Origin: Smittia aterrima
Lineage: Eukaryota > Arthropoda > Insecta > Diptera > Chironomidae
Length of the DNA stretch: 64,000 nucleotides
Assembly: GCA_033063855.1 (NCBI GenBank)
Contig: CP093829.1
Location: 22,723,537 to 22,787,536, forward strand
Reading direction: 5' to 3'
The position numbers and the translations under genes were made by a program. Within the stretch, counting starts at the first letter, position 1; every line of letters starts with the position of its first letter. Under the pieces are notes generated by a model. That model saw nothing but the letters and a program-made list of their open reading frames with translations, had not been told where the DNA came from and ran no database searches. Positions 49,909-59,251 of the stretch are shown here, one piece after another.

Positions 49909-50685
49909 ATGAAACTTTTCTTGGCGATTTTCGCTGAGATTCTTTTATTCTCATCTGGAGCTGTAATCCAACAACCTGTTGAGCTCTTAGCAAAGATTGA
50001 TTTGCTCAAAAGTGATGTGAAGAGCTATCGAGATCAAGTCGTGGCTGCTGTTGCTTCACTTGAAGCAGAATTAGGAGAGAAATCAAGTTTTATGGTTGAA
50101 AAGAATTTAGGCATTGCTGAGGGCAACATCGCTGGAGTTTCCACAACTCATATCTTCGTTCGAACTACTCTTGAACAGGAAAAGCAAAGTGCTTGTGTTA
50201 TCAACTTGCTGGGCTTTCTTGATGGAATGACCGAACTTTCAGGCTACGCCATTTCGAATTGCATTGGCGATACAAACAATGGAAAGTCAAATCAATCGCT
50301 CACTGTTGCTAATGCTTTGAATAAAATTAAAGAAGAAGTTAATTCACTTGCTGAGGTCATCATTCAAGCTTTGATTGGTCGAAATGCATTTACGCAAGGA
50401 GATGAAATAATCAAAAGAATTGAAGAACTTTTCGCAACGAAGAGAACATCTTTAGACTTAGACCTTGGCGATTTAACTTTGAAAACGAATGAGATTAAAA
50501 ATGCCCTGGCAATAACTTTCATGAATTTAAAAAATTGCTTTAAAGATCTCAACGAAAGCATTGAACAAGGAGTCGTACTCATCACAGGTCAGCTTCCGAT
50601 CTGCAAAATGTTTGAAGGAAGAGGAGCTCGATCTGCTTTGCCAATTTTGCCTAGTCCATCTCAATTCTTTCCTCAACTGAATTAA
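49909..50685 (+). CDS. Secreted protein of unknown function (258 aa)
   Basis: A single-exon frame with a signal peptide (residues 1 to about 18: Leu/Phe/Ile rich, ending SSGA). The rest is largely helical-looking, with charged heptad-like stretches. It has four cysteines at 96, 118, 210 and 232, that is, two pairs each 22 residues apart, and Asn glycosylation motifs NQS (128) and NES (215). The tail is Pro/Phe rich. This resembles, loosely, insect secreted proteins of the DUF725/TsetseEP kind, which also have a signal peptide and a few spaced cysteines, but I cannot confirm that. The start is supported by the promoter 37 bases upstream and a CACAAAAAA leader. A poly(A) signal lies at 50842-50847. 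Confidence 0.8.
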   Translation: MKLFLAIFAEILLFSSGAVIQQPVELLAKIDLLKSDVKSYRDQVVAAVASLEAELGEKSSFMVEKNLGIAEGNIAGVSTTHIFVRTTLEQEKQSACVINLLGFLDGMTELSGYAISNCIGDTNNGKSNQSLTVANALNKIKEEVNSLAEVIIQALIGRNAFTQGDEIIKRIEELFATKRTSLDLDLGDLTLKTNEIKNALAITFMNLKNCFKDLNESIEQGVVLITGQLPICKMFEGRGARSALPILPSPSQFFPQLN

Positions 50686-51113
50686 CTGCAAAAAATGATT
50701 TATTCAGCCTCTGACGAGATCACAAGATAAATCGCCTACGCAAATTTCGCGAAATGTCTGCAAATATTTCCACACGCGGCGAATCTTATCTCTGCAGTTG
50801 TTTGCTCTTTTCAAATTTTTCCACGAAAATGTCTTTTCTTAAATAAATTTATTTCTTTTAAATTAACAAAAATAAACGAAACTTTTGAATTCATTGCAAA
50901 GCTCGAGTTGAAAAGAGACGGCAGCTGCTCGCAATCAACAGATGAACTTACGAATACTTTGAAATATATTCAAGCGACGACTCGAATGTATTCAAGGTTG
51001 TTCGCTTATTCGTTTCGCTTCTCTGTGCCGTGTTTTCATTTGTGATTCGACCGCCTTTCAATGTCCATTATCTTGCGAAGGAATTGAGAAATCTTAAGCT
51101 TGTGATTAAAGTT
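50686..51113 (+). other. Intergenic gap before SQOR
   Basis: Contains the poly(A) signal AATAAA (50842-50847) of the upstream gene and presumably the SQOR promoter. No TATA box or coding region is recognised. Confidence 0.5.
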
Positions 51114-52669
51114 ATGAATTCATTCAAGTTTATGTGTGGCTCAAATGCCTTAAGACATCAAATCAGAAGTTTCTCGTCGACACGAGCTTGCAACGCAAAT
51201 CAAAAGTAAAAAGAAAACTTTTTTGATTCAAATCAGATTTAAAGTGAATAAAGTTTTTTTTAGATGTCGAGTTCTTGTTGTCGGGGGAGGAACTGGAGGT
51301 TGCTCAGTCGCCGCTAAACTTTCATTCCGATATGGAGCGGGAAACGTCGTCGTTCTCGATGCTGCTGAGGTGATTGAAAAATCAAAATTATTCTGAAGTG
51401 CTAACTCGACAAGTTTCTTCTTATTTTTAGAAACATTATTATCAGCCGCTGTTCACTCTCGTCGGAGGCGGAATGAAGACGTTAGAAGACTCAGCGAGAC
51501 CAATGGGCGAAGTTCTCTCGCCTCTCACGAAATGGGTCAAAGACAAAGCAGAGAAATTCGATCCAAAGAACAACACAGTCACAACTAAAAGTGGAGACAC
51601 GATCGAGTATGAGTATCTCGTCGTTGCTGCTGGTCTTCAACTCAATTACAATCAAATTCCTGGACTCGTTGAAGCCCTTTCCATTCCAAATGGCTCAGTT
51701 TGTTCGATTTATTCTCCACAATACGTGGATCGAACTTATCAAGCTCTCGAGAACTTTAGAAACGGAAATGCAATCTTCACTTTCCCCAATAGTCCCGTGA
51801 AGTGTCCCGGAGCTCCACAGAAGATTTGCTACATCGCTGAACATTATTTTAGACGAACAAAGAAACGTGCTGGTGCTAATATCATTTACAATACTTCACT
51901 TCCTGTGATCTTTGGGGTGAAGGCTTATGCTGATGCTCTTTGGAAAGTTGTTGAAGATAGAAAGATTAACGTGAACTTAAGAACAAATTTGGTTGAGGTT
52001 CTGCCGGATAAGCAACAAGCTGTGTTCGAGAATCTCGACACTCAACAGAAGACAACAGTTGATGTAAGTTTTCAAGAATTCACTCAAAGAACAATCGATT
52101 AATGATTTAATTTTAGTTCAGTTTGCTTCATGTTGTACCTCCAATGAGCACTCCCGATGAGTTGCGCAACAACTCTGGAGATTTAGTGAACGAAGCCGGT
52201 TTCGTAAATGTCAACAAATTTACGTTGCAACACGTGAAATATCCAAACGTTTTTTCGCTTGGAGATTGCTCGTCTTCACCGAATTCAAAGACAGCTGCAG
52301 CAGCAGCCGCTCAATGTCAAGTCGTATACAAAAATCTTTCAGAGATTATTGATGGGCGAAGACCGATTCTTAACTACGACGGATACGCATCGTGAGTTGA
52401 TTCAAAAGACTTCAAAATATTTATTAATTAATTTATTTCTCAGTTGTCCACTCGTCACTGGTTACCACACTTGCATTTTGGCTGAGTTTGACTACAACCT
52501 TCAACCTTTAGAGTCGTTCCCTATGATGAACCAAGCAAAGGAACGTTACTCAATGTTTTACCTGAAAAAAGATTTAATGCCACAACTTTACTGGCATCTG
52601 ATGCTTAACGGGGTTTGGAATGGACCTGCATTCCTCCGAAAAGGAATCAACGCAATTAAAGACTTTTAA
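51114..52669 (+). CDS. SQOR: Mitochondrial sulfide:quinone oxidoreductase
   Basis: Exons are 51114-51205, 51264-51369, 51431-52063, 52117-52391 and 52444-52669, giving 443 aa, close to animal SQOR. The enzyme oxidises hydrogen sulfide at the inner mitochondrial membrane, passes electrons to ubiquinone and makes a persulfide. Residues 1-30 are rich in Arg and Ser (RHQIRSFSSTRA), a plausible mitochondrial import signal. The FAD motif VVGGGTGGCSVAAKL follows. The two redox cysteines of the family are present at C191 (VKCPGAPQ) and C370 (YASCPLVTGY), 179 residues apart. A second FAD-contact block, NVFSLGDCSS, is also seen. All exon joins keep the frame. A poly(A) signal is at 52696-52701. The identification is firm; nothing is missing. 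Confidence 0.95.
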
Positions 52670-52967
52670 AATATTGTTTTCGTCTCTAGATAGAAAATAA
52701 AGTGTTTTCATTTTCATTGAAAATAACTGAAATAATGTCTGGCGCACCACGACATTGCGACTCTTGATATGAACTCATATTTAGATAAACTACGTCTCAT
52801 TCACGTAAACATTCATTTCAAGTCGAAGTGTCGCTGGAAAAGTACATTTTAAAAATACTTCCTATTTAAATTTAAAGTTTCTTCAATTCCTTTAAATAAG
52901 CTCAATGAACTTTTGCGCATGCAAAGTCTTCATTGACTCAGCTCGATCTGTCGCATTAAATTTCTGT
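52670..52967 (+). other. Intergenic gap after SQOR
   Basis: Holds the SQOR 3' UTR with AATAAA at 52696-52701. No further gene is seen. Confidence 0.5.
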
Positions 52968-53004
52968 TATAAAAAGGAGAACATTCCCTTCATCGAACAT
53001 CAGT
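52968..53004 (+). promoter_or_regulatory. TATA/Inr core promoter of the 100-aa secreted protein gene
   Basis: TATAAAA at 52968-52974 and initiator TCAGT at 53000-53004 (+1 A at 53002) are 34 bases apart, slightly long but within reach. The ATG at 53044 lies 42 bases downstream of the predicted start, after a CAAAACA leader. Confidence 0.6.
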
Positions 53005-53043
53005 AACTTTTATACATTCGAACTACAAAATTCAAACAAAACA

Positions 53044-53346
53044 ATGAAGACACTTGTTCTCCTCACTTTGATAAGTGTTTGCGGCGCCACAACAAAACGC
53101 TTCGACTTCAATTTACGTCAGCCATTCATTTACGAAGTCAGTTGGACCAATAATCTTAATTCGAGTTATTCTCAAGAAAGTGAAGCAAAAATAGAGAAAT
53201 CAATTCTGAAGCCACAACGAATCACAATTGATGAATTGCTGTTGAACCACTTGTTGAATCTCCTGGACAAGAAAAATTGGCTAAAGGAAATGAGAAACGA
53301 CGTCGGAGATTCGCTTTTCGACTTCCTGGACTTTATCGTAGATTGA
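53044..53346 (+). CDS. Small secreted protein (100 aa), unknown
   Basis: A single-exon frame with a short signal peptide (residues 1 to about 15: KTLVLLTLISVCGA). The only cysteine is in the signal. The mature chain is Leu/Asn/Lys rich, with an Asn-Ser-Ser glycosylation site and an amphipathic, Leu-rich C-terminal half (ELLLNHLLNLLDKKNWLK). A TATA/Inr promoter lies upstream and a poly(A) signal AATAAA at 53489-53494 downstream, so it looks like a complete small transcription unit. I recognise no family. Its promoter style matches the other two secreted-protein genes in this 4.5-kb cluster. Confidence 0.65.
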   Translation: MKTLVLLTLISVCGATTKRFDFNLRQPFIYEVSWTNNLNSSYSQESEAKIEKSILKPQRITIDELLLNHLLNLLDKKNWLKEMRNDVGDSLFDFLDFIVD

Positions 53347-53612
53347 CTAATCAAACTGCTGACAAGTGATCGAGACAATTTCCGTGTGATACCGATTAAT
53401 CATTCTTAGCGATGAGAGAGTGATTCATTAAAATGGAACTCAATGACAAAGTGAAAACAATTGAGACTGTAAACAAAATGACAGATGAAATAAAAATTTA
53501 CATTTATTCTTAAAATAAGTTTTTGTGTGTTTTCTCTGGAGTTTTACGTTAACTTCTGCGACGGAAGATTCTCTTTGTTAATCGAACTTTATTAATTTAA
53601 AACGAAATAATT

Positions 53613-54434
53613 TTAGCAATCGCCATGATTGTGAATAAATCTGGAAAGAAACTTCATTTTGTAGATTTTCTCGATGCACCAACGAGTTTCCTCCTTCGGT
53701 TCGAGAAGCGTGTGAATCATAACTTGACAATCGACGGAGAGCTCATTAATCATCGAAGCTCGCATGAAGAATCGTCGTTTTATTTGATCGTCGATGAGTA
53801 GAGAAAGGTCTTCATTCACAAAAGGAACAGTCGCGTTGACCATCATGAAGAGAATCACTCCGAGGGCAAACAAATCGATTTTCTTGGCATCGCAGGGAAG
53901 TCCTTTGTTGACGTCAGGCGGGAAATAGAAATTTGATGATGATTGAGAAGTTTTGGGTGAGATCTTCTCTCCAGATGATTGTTCAATGTGATTCAAACAT
54001 AAAAGCTTTGCTCTGACATTTGAAATCATCACAGACTCGCAGCGGAGATTGCAATGCGCGATATTCATCGCATGAAGATATTTCACAGCGCACACAATTT
54101 GATAAAACCAAAAGTTTGCTTTCCACTCCTTGACAGCGCCTTTCTCTCTCAGATAAGTCTTCAAATTGCCATCCTCGTTCCAAAGCGTGAAGACAAACGC
54201 AAACTTTCCATTCTGAAGAATGCTGTGAATCGAAATGATGCTCGGATGCGAAATTAATTTCAAAATCTCCAATCGCTTCTCGTTTTCATTCTTTTTCTGT
54301 TGGATGATCTTGCACGCTAAAGTTTTATTCTCGAATTTCACTTTCCAAAGTAATTTCTTGTTGATTCTTGTTCCGAAAGTGTATCCGTGACATGAAAGAA
54401 ACGAAGCATCAAATGATTTAGAAGAAATTGACAT
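53613..54434 (-). CDS. TSSK-like pseudokinase (intronless)
   Basis: A protein-kinase fold of about 273 aa without introns. It is closest in layout to testis-specific serine/threonine kinases: a GY-x-G entry, the subdomain II lysine (ACKIIQQ), a LREKGAV block, YLHAMNIAH, and ALGVILFMMVNATVPF. The catalytic residues are lost. The HRDLKxxN loop reads HCNLRCES (Asp to Asn, Asn to Ser), the DFG motif is replaced by CLN, and the Gly loop reads GTRINKKLLW with little glycine left. The APE equivalent, FPPDV, is retained. It should therefore not phosphorylate by the usual mechanism. An in-frame ATG exists at 54467, but the extra 11 residues are not kinase-like, so I chose 54434. Intronless form suggests an old retrogene. 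The stop is at 53613. Confidence 0.82.
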   Translation of the reverse strand: MSISSKSFDASFLSCHGYTFGTRINKKLLWKVKFENKTLACKIIQQKKNENEKRLEILKLISHPSIISIHSILQNGKFAFVFTLWNEDGNLKTYLREKGAVKEWKANFWFYQIVCAVKYLHAMNIAHCNLRCESVMISNVRAKLLCLNHIEQSSGEKISPKTSQSSSNFYFPPDVNKGLPCDAKKIDLFALGVILFMMVNATVPFVNEDLSLLIDDQIKRRFFMRASMINELSVDCQVMIHTLLEPKEETRWCIEKIYKMKFLSRFIHNHGDC

Positions 54435-54467
54435 TCTTAATAAAATAAATCGAAATGTGATAGTCAA

Positions 54468-55663
54468 AGGTTTCTCAGGTTTTCGTCAATCGTCAGAAGA
54501 AGAAAACTAAATTTTAATTTAGCAATAAAATTTCTTTGAGATCATAAAACTTTGTTGAAGTCAGCAAAATCCGTTTTCACTCAAGCCGAGAAGCCAAAAA
54601 TTCAAATTTCCTGTCTCATTAGAAAGCAATAAAAAAAGTCGTAAAACTTGGTGAAAGAAGATTAAGGATCGCCTGCGTTGCATTGCACAATTGAGAGGAT
54701 CAGATTTTTCTCCTGCACGTGTTGTCAAGAACTCGAGCAGCAACAAAACTTTCTTTCGGTTTGTGTTTTGACATTTGAAGTCGTAAAATATTTTATTAGG
54801 ATTTTGAGAAAGGCAAGAGAGTTCAAACAAAGCGTAAAATTTTTATTGCAACAGGACAAAAAGAAATTTTCAAGTGGCGACCACATCGAAAATTCTTTTT
54901 CCCACTGCTCGCCTTGCATGCATCTCATTAACGTTTGCACTTGACTCCAACTCTTCTATTTAAGTTAAGTCGCTCAAGACGAAACGTCACTTCCAGTTCA
55001 ATCGTTCAAGTGAAAAGGTCTCGTGATGTCAAGAAGTGAAAAGTTGTGGAATGAGATTCCCATTGCAAGAGTCTTGGTGCTTTAAAGATTTAATCTCAGT
55101 AGCAAGATCCATTGCGATGGGAATTTTCTTTCACGTTCTGCAAGGAGAAATCATTTCCTGAGTGATAAGTGATGTTGCTTTGCACTGAAGAAACTAAATT
55201 GGAAAATTCAGGGCAATGCTTCATTATTCGTTAAACTGGAAAAGTTCTTCTCAAGAAGTTGAAACCTTCGATTTAAGAACTTACAATTAATATTTCGATG
55301 TTAATCGTGCAAAGAGTGTCCTAACGTCAATTGTTAATTGTAAAGTTTTAAATCGAGAACTCATCAAGTGCTTGAAAGAATGAGAAAATGTGTTTGGTGC
55401 CCGGCTAAAGCATTGAATTTATTTCTGATTAAATCAATAAGTTCATGTTTTTAGCTGTATATCAAAACACGATCACGCAACTGTTAAAAAAAATTTGAAA
55501 TATCAACTCATCGCAATTCATCGAAATCACAACAACAAAACAAATCGTCGGAAATCTTATTTATTTATTCTAAGCGAGATAATCAGATAGCACGACGTGC
55601 AAATACAACAAATCAACTCAGTTTTAAGTATTGTATAAGAAAAATCTCGAGTTTTTCTGAAAG
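54468..55663. other. Gene-free gap between the pseudokinase and peflin
   Basis: The short open frames here are on both strands, overlap and have no recognisable content. An initiator-like TCAGTT at 55618-55623 sits 44 bases before the peflin ATG and may be its start site. No TATA box is present there. Confidence 0.5.
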
Positions 55664-56341
55664 ATGGCTTACCAAGTGAGTTAAATGACAAATTATTAAA
55701 ATTAAAAGTGATTCATTCGAATTGTCAGCTAAATCTTGTGGCAACACTAAACATCCAGTGATTTAATTATTCTTCAATTTTAGGGCTACAATCCAGGATA
55801 TGCCGGCGGTGGATACCCAGGACAAGCTCCTGGAGTGAGCCCTGAAGTACAAAACTTCTTCAATCAAGTCGACAAAGACCGAAGTGGAAAGATCAACGCT
55901 GAAGAGTTGCAAATTGCATTGGTGAACGGAAAAGGTCAAAACTTCTCCGATAATGCTTGTACTCTGATGATTTCGATGTTTGATCAAGATCGCTCGGGCA
56001 CAATCGACGTCGCTGAGTTCGAGAAACTCTTCAACTACGTCAATCAATGGCTAAATTGTTTCAAAGCTTACGATCGCGATCAATCTGGAGCAATCGAAGA
56101 ACCTGAACTGATGCAAGCTCTCGCCCAGATGGGATTCCGCTTCAGTCAGCAATTCGTTCAATTCCTCATCGCTGTCAACGATACCAAAACACACAAAGAA
56201 ATCTCTGTTGACCAATTTATTGTTCTTTGCGTGAAGATTCAGAGATTCACTGACGCTTTCCGTCAACGCGATACCCAGCAGCAAGGAGTCATCACGATAG
56301 GATACGAAGACTTCTTGGGAATTGCATTGGGGGCAAACTAA
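55664..56341 (+). CDS. PEF1: Peflin, penta-EF-hand calcium-binding protein
   Basis: Two coding exons, 55664-55675 (four codons, Met-Ala-Tyr-Gln) and 55784-56341, encode 189 aa. A short Gly/Tyr/Pro-rich N-terminus typical of peflin precedes five EF-hand units. The loops at 34-45 (DKDRSGKINAEE), 71-82 (DQDRSGTIDVAE) and 101-112 (DRDQSGAIEEPE) have all calcium ligands. The fourth and fifth hands are degenerate, as in the family, where the fifth mediates dimerisation. Peflin pairs with ALG-2 (PDCD6) at ER exit sites and as a Cullin-3 co-adaptor, in the cytosol. The N-terminal repeat is much shorter than in vertebrate peflin. A poly(A) signal is at 56420-56425. Confidence 0.92.
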
Positions 56342-58857
56342 ACGCTGAATTTATAGAGTAATCTTCAGATCGATTCCACTCTTCGCAGCATTTTATTTCT
56401 TCGATGCCTTAAACTGAAAAATAAATCAGGAAATTTTCCGTTTCGATAATCTGAGATAATCGGGATCTGCTTCAAACTTAGAAGAGACAGCTTTGTTTAT
56501 ATTGAGAAAGAAAATCTTTTATTGTTTCAACTATTTTCATACATTCGATTGAACTGATCGAGAAAAACTTTTCTTCTTCTTTCTTTACTTTAAATCAAGC
56601 AAACGAAGTATTTTGTTGCGCTTAACAAAAAACGTAAAATTGATCATCTGAATAAAATGTGTCTAAGCTACAAAATCCTTTTTCTGTAATTTCTGCTAAT
56701 TTAAGATTTCTCTCTTCGATGAAGAACTCGCAACTTCACTCGCGATAATTTTGACTACGATTATACTTTCACTTGTTGTTCGATATTTGTTTCTGATATT
56801 TACAAATTATTCTTAAATTCTAAAGTCTACTGACAAAATTGGAAATGAAAGATTAAACTTCACTTTGATTTGAATACGATTTAAAGTGAATCAGGAACGA
56901 ATTAGACGAAGGCGATCATTCAAAATCCATTTTTTGTTTATTGTTTCAACCTTGAAATTTTATCTTTAAACTAAATTCATTCCGCGACTCATGAACTTCA
57001 ATTGGTTGACCGAAAAAGCTTTTTATATATCTTTTGCATTGTTGTCTATTAAATCGTAAAATTCTTCTATAAATATCTAAAAGTTCTCATTTTTAAAACT
57101 GTTTCTAATCAATGAACAATTCTCGTTGGAAGCAAATTTCATTTCTCTCTCTTACATTCTAAGTAATGTTGATGTAGCATGAAAGTGACGCCGCCGTCCT
57201 TAAAATCTAATTCAATTTAAACTTTTTATAACAAAAGCAGAAACTTTACTTTGTACAAACTTAACGCGAAATTTTAACGAGAAAAGTAACGTCAAAACGT
57301 GGGGAGAAGTCTCTCGAATAGAAACTTTCGAATGAACGACTAGAACTGAATGATTTTAATCTGTACAATTTTTTCCACGAAGAGAAATAGGAAGAAGAAC
57401 AAGAAGAAACTAATCAAAACTTAATAAATTGATTAGTGAATCGTTGAAGGAAAGTGAAATCATGCTGTGCACTTTTCAAAACTGAGGTAGGAGGGAGAGT
57501 TCGCCGAGCGAACCCTTGAAAGGTATGAAACGATAAATTATTCGTGAGATAAAGGAAATCTTCGTTTTCGTTTTTATTTGTTCAAGTTTTGTAAAGCTCT
57601 TGTACCATTTACTTTTGTCGTGTTGTGTTCCTTTAATTAGATTCAAACTGATCACATCTGACGCGACCAAAATGTTGCCCTTAACTCAACTTAAAAGTAT
57701 TCTCTCTTCACCTAATTACAATTCTCGTTTATTCTTCTATAATTAAGTTCTATTGGAATTTTAAATCTTCACTTTTTGTTAAATTTAAAGAAAAGAAATC
57801 TTTCAAACGAAATAACTTTGCGCGCTATTAACAAGCAATCAAATTTTCTTTATCACTTATCGAGAAATAGAAATAAGTTAATGGACGCCATAATTGAATC
57901 AATACAATGAATGCCGTTGATTACGAACACGCAAGAAGGGTTTTTGGAACCTCCATTGGTCTCAATAAATTTCGGGACGATCATTAAGTCACAGAATTTT
58001 ATTTCTCGATTGATGAACGTCCCAAAACTCATTTGATGCTAAATTGAAATATTTATTATCGAAAGCAATTAAAACGAAATGTATTTTTGTCGTCAAGGAA
58101 CTCTTGAGACTTGTACTCTAATTAAATTTACTTTTTTACACGTTTTCCGTCTTATTCTTGCACAGCTCTAATCAAATTTACATTCGCAATGATAATTTCA
58201 TGAAATATCTGAGTGAACATAATCAGAATCAATATTTGAAGCTTATCGTTCGAAATGTATTAATTTATGAGAATTTTAACTTGTTGAGGTCAGCATCAAA
58301 ATGAATGGAACTTGATAAAAGAATTCGTTCCTGTGAATAAATAATTTTCATTGTTTGGGTGAACTGAAAAACAAACAAATTCAGGAACAAACGAGGCCTG
58401 GGAACATTAAAAAAATCTGATTGTTGAATTCTTTTATTAAAATTAAATCAAAAACCAAAACATAATAAAGTAAAACAATTGGAGAATCGAATAACAAAGA
58501 GAGAACTAATAAAAGCTAAACGAGGAGGGTTAAATAAAATAAAAAGTTATCGAAAGGTTTGAGTATTTCTGAGTTATGTGAGTTTCTCAAAAGATTTTGA
58601 TTCTCAAACTTAAAAAATATTTCTGAACTGAAGAACCTCAACTAACTAATTGTCATTTTTCGTTTGTGATTTTATGCTTTTTACATTCTAATGAGATTTG
58701 CTTTGTCTATCATGTCGTTTTGATCGCTTTAATGTGAGCTTTCCCTTCAATTTAGAATTAGAATTTTCACTCGGGAAAATGTATGAAAATTATCGTTTAC
58801 GAGTAAAACTATTCGAATATGGAAGCGGAAATTAAAACTACAGACTTTCACTAAATC
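56342..58857. other. Gene-free stretch; peflin 3' end and probable long 3' UTR of the minus-strand gene
   Basis: After the peflin poly(A) signal at 56420-56425 nothing coding is recognised. The stop codon of the minus-strand gene at 58858 implies that its 3' UTR extends leftward into this AT-rich block. Several minus-strand AATAAA signals (plus-strand TTTATT, for example near 56518) and a minus-strand Pumilio-type element (plus-strand TATTTACA, 56797-56804) are present. The end of the UTR cannot be fixed. Confidence 0.45.
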
Positions 58858-59251
58858 TCAAATATCTTCCTGACGGATTCGTTGCGACATGTCGGGCTTG
58901 AGCAAATCCATTCGAGCTTCGCTGCTGCTCTTACCGCCGTTGGTGTTGTGTTGGCCCATGCGAGTCAAATCATGAGATGAGCTAACCTGAGGCGCAAAAA
59001 AAAGAGAAATGAAAACCTCTTTTCTCGGTTTTGGTATTTTCATTCAATTACAGGACTAATTGGCGTCACAATGATTTCCGTTCGGGCAGCTTTTGTTCTT
59101 AGCAACGCTGTGTCCTCATTTGAGTCATCGATATCGTCAAGATCTGGTTCACCGTACATGTCCCAAGGCGGCGAATCAGGATCGATTTCAGTGCCAATGT
59201 CAAGATCTTCTTCGTCCAAATCTTCTTCATCTTCTTCGTCCATCAGCACCA
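58858..59251 (-). CDS. Last two exons of an unidentified gene with an acidic C-terminal tail
   Basis: Minus-strand penultimate exon 59251-59052 (acceptor TTTATTAG, phase 1 entry) and last exon 58986-58858 are joined across a 65-base intron (GTAATT...CTCAG). Together they give 108 complete C-terminal residues after one split codon, ending SQRIRQEDI. The first part is very acidic (DEEDEEDLDEEDLDIG), followed by SPPWDMYGEPDLDDIDD, then a Ser/Asn/Lys-rich tail. No folded domain is seen; it looks like a disordered cytoplasmic or nuclear tail. I do not recognise the family. Upstream coding exons must lie beyond a long intron that covers the remaining 4.7 kb or more. Confidence 0.7.

Noticed and set aside
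54434..54467. Upstream ATG of the pseudokinase as the start codon
   Set aside because: The extra 11 residues do not resemble kinase N-termini and the second Met is placed like TSSK starts; the upstream ATG cannot be excluded without a transcript.
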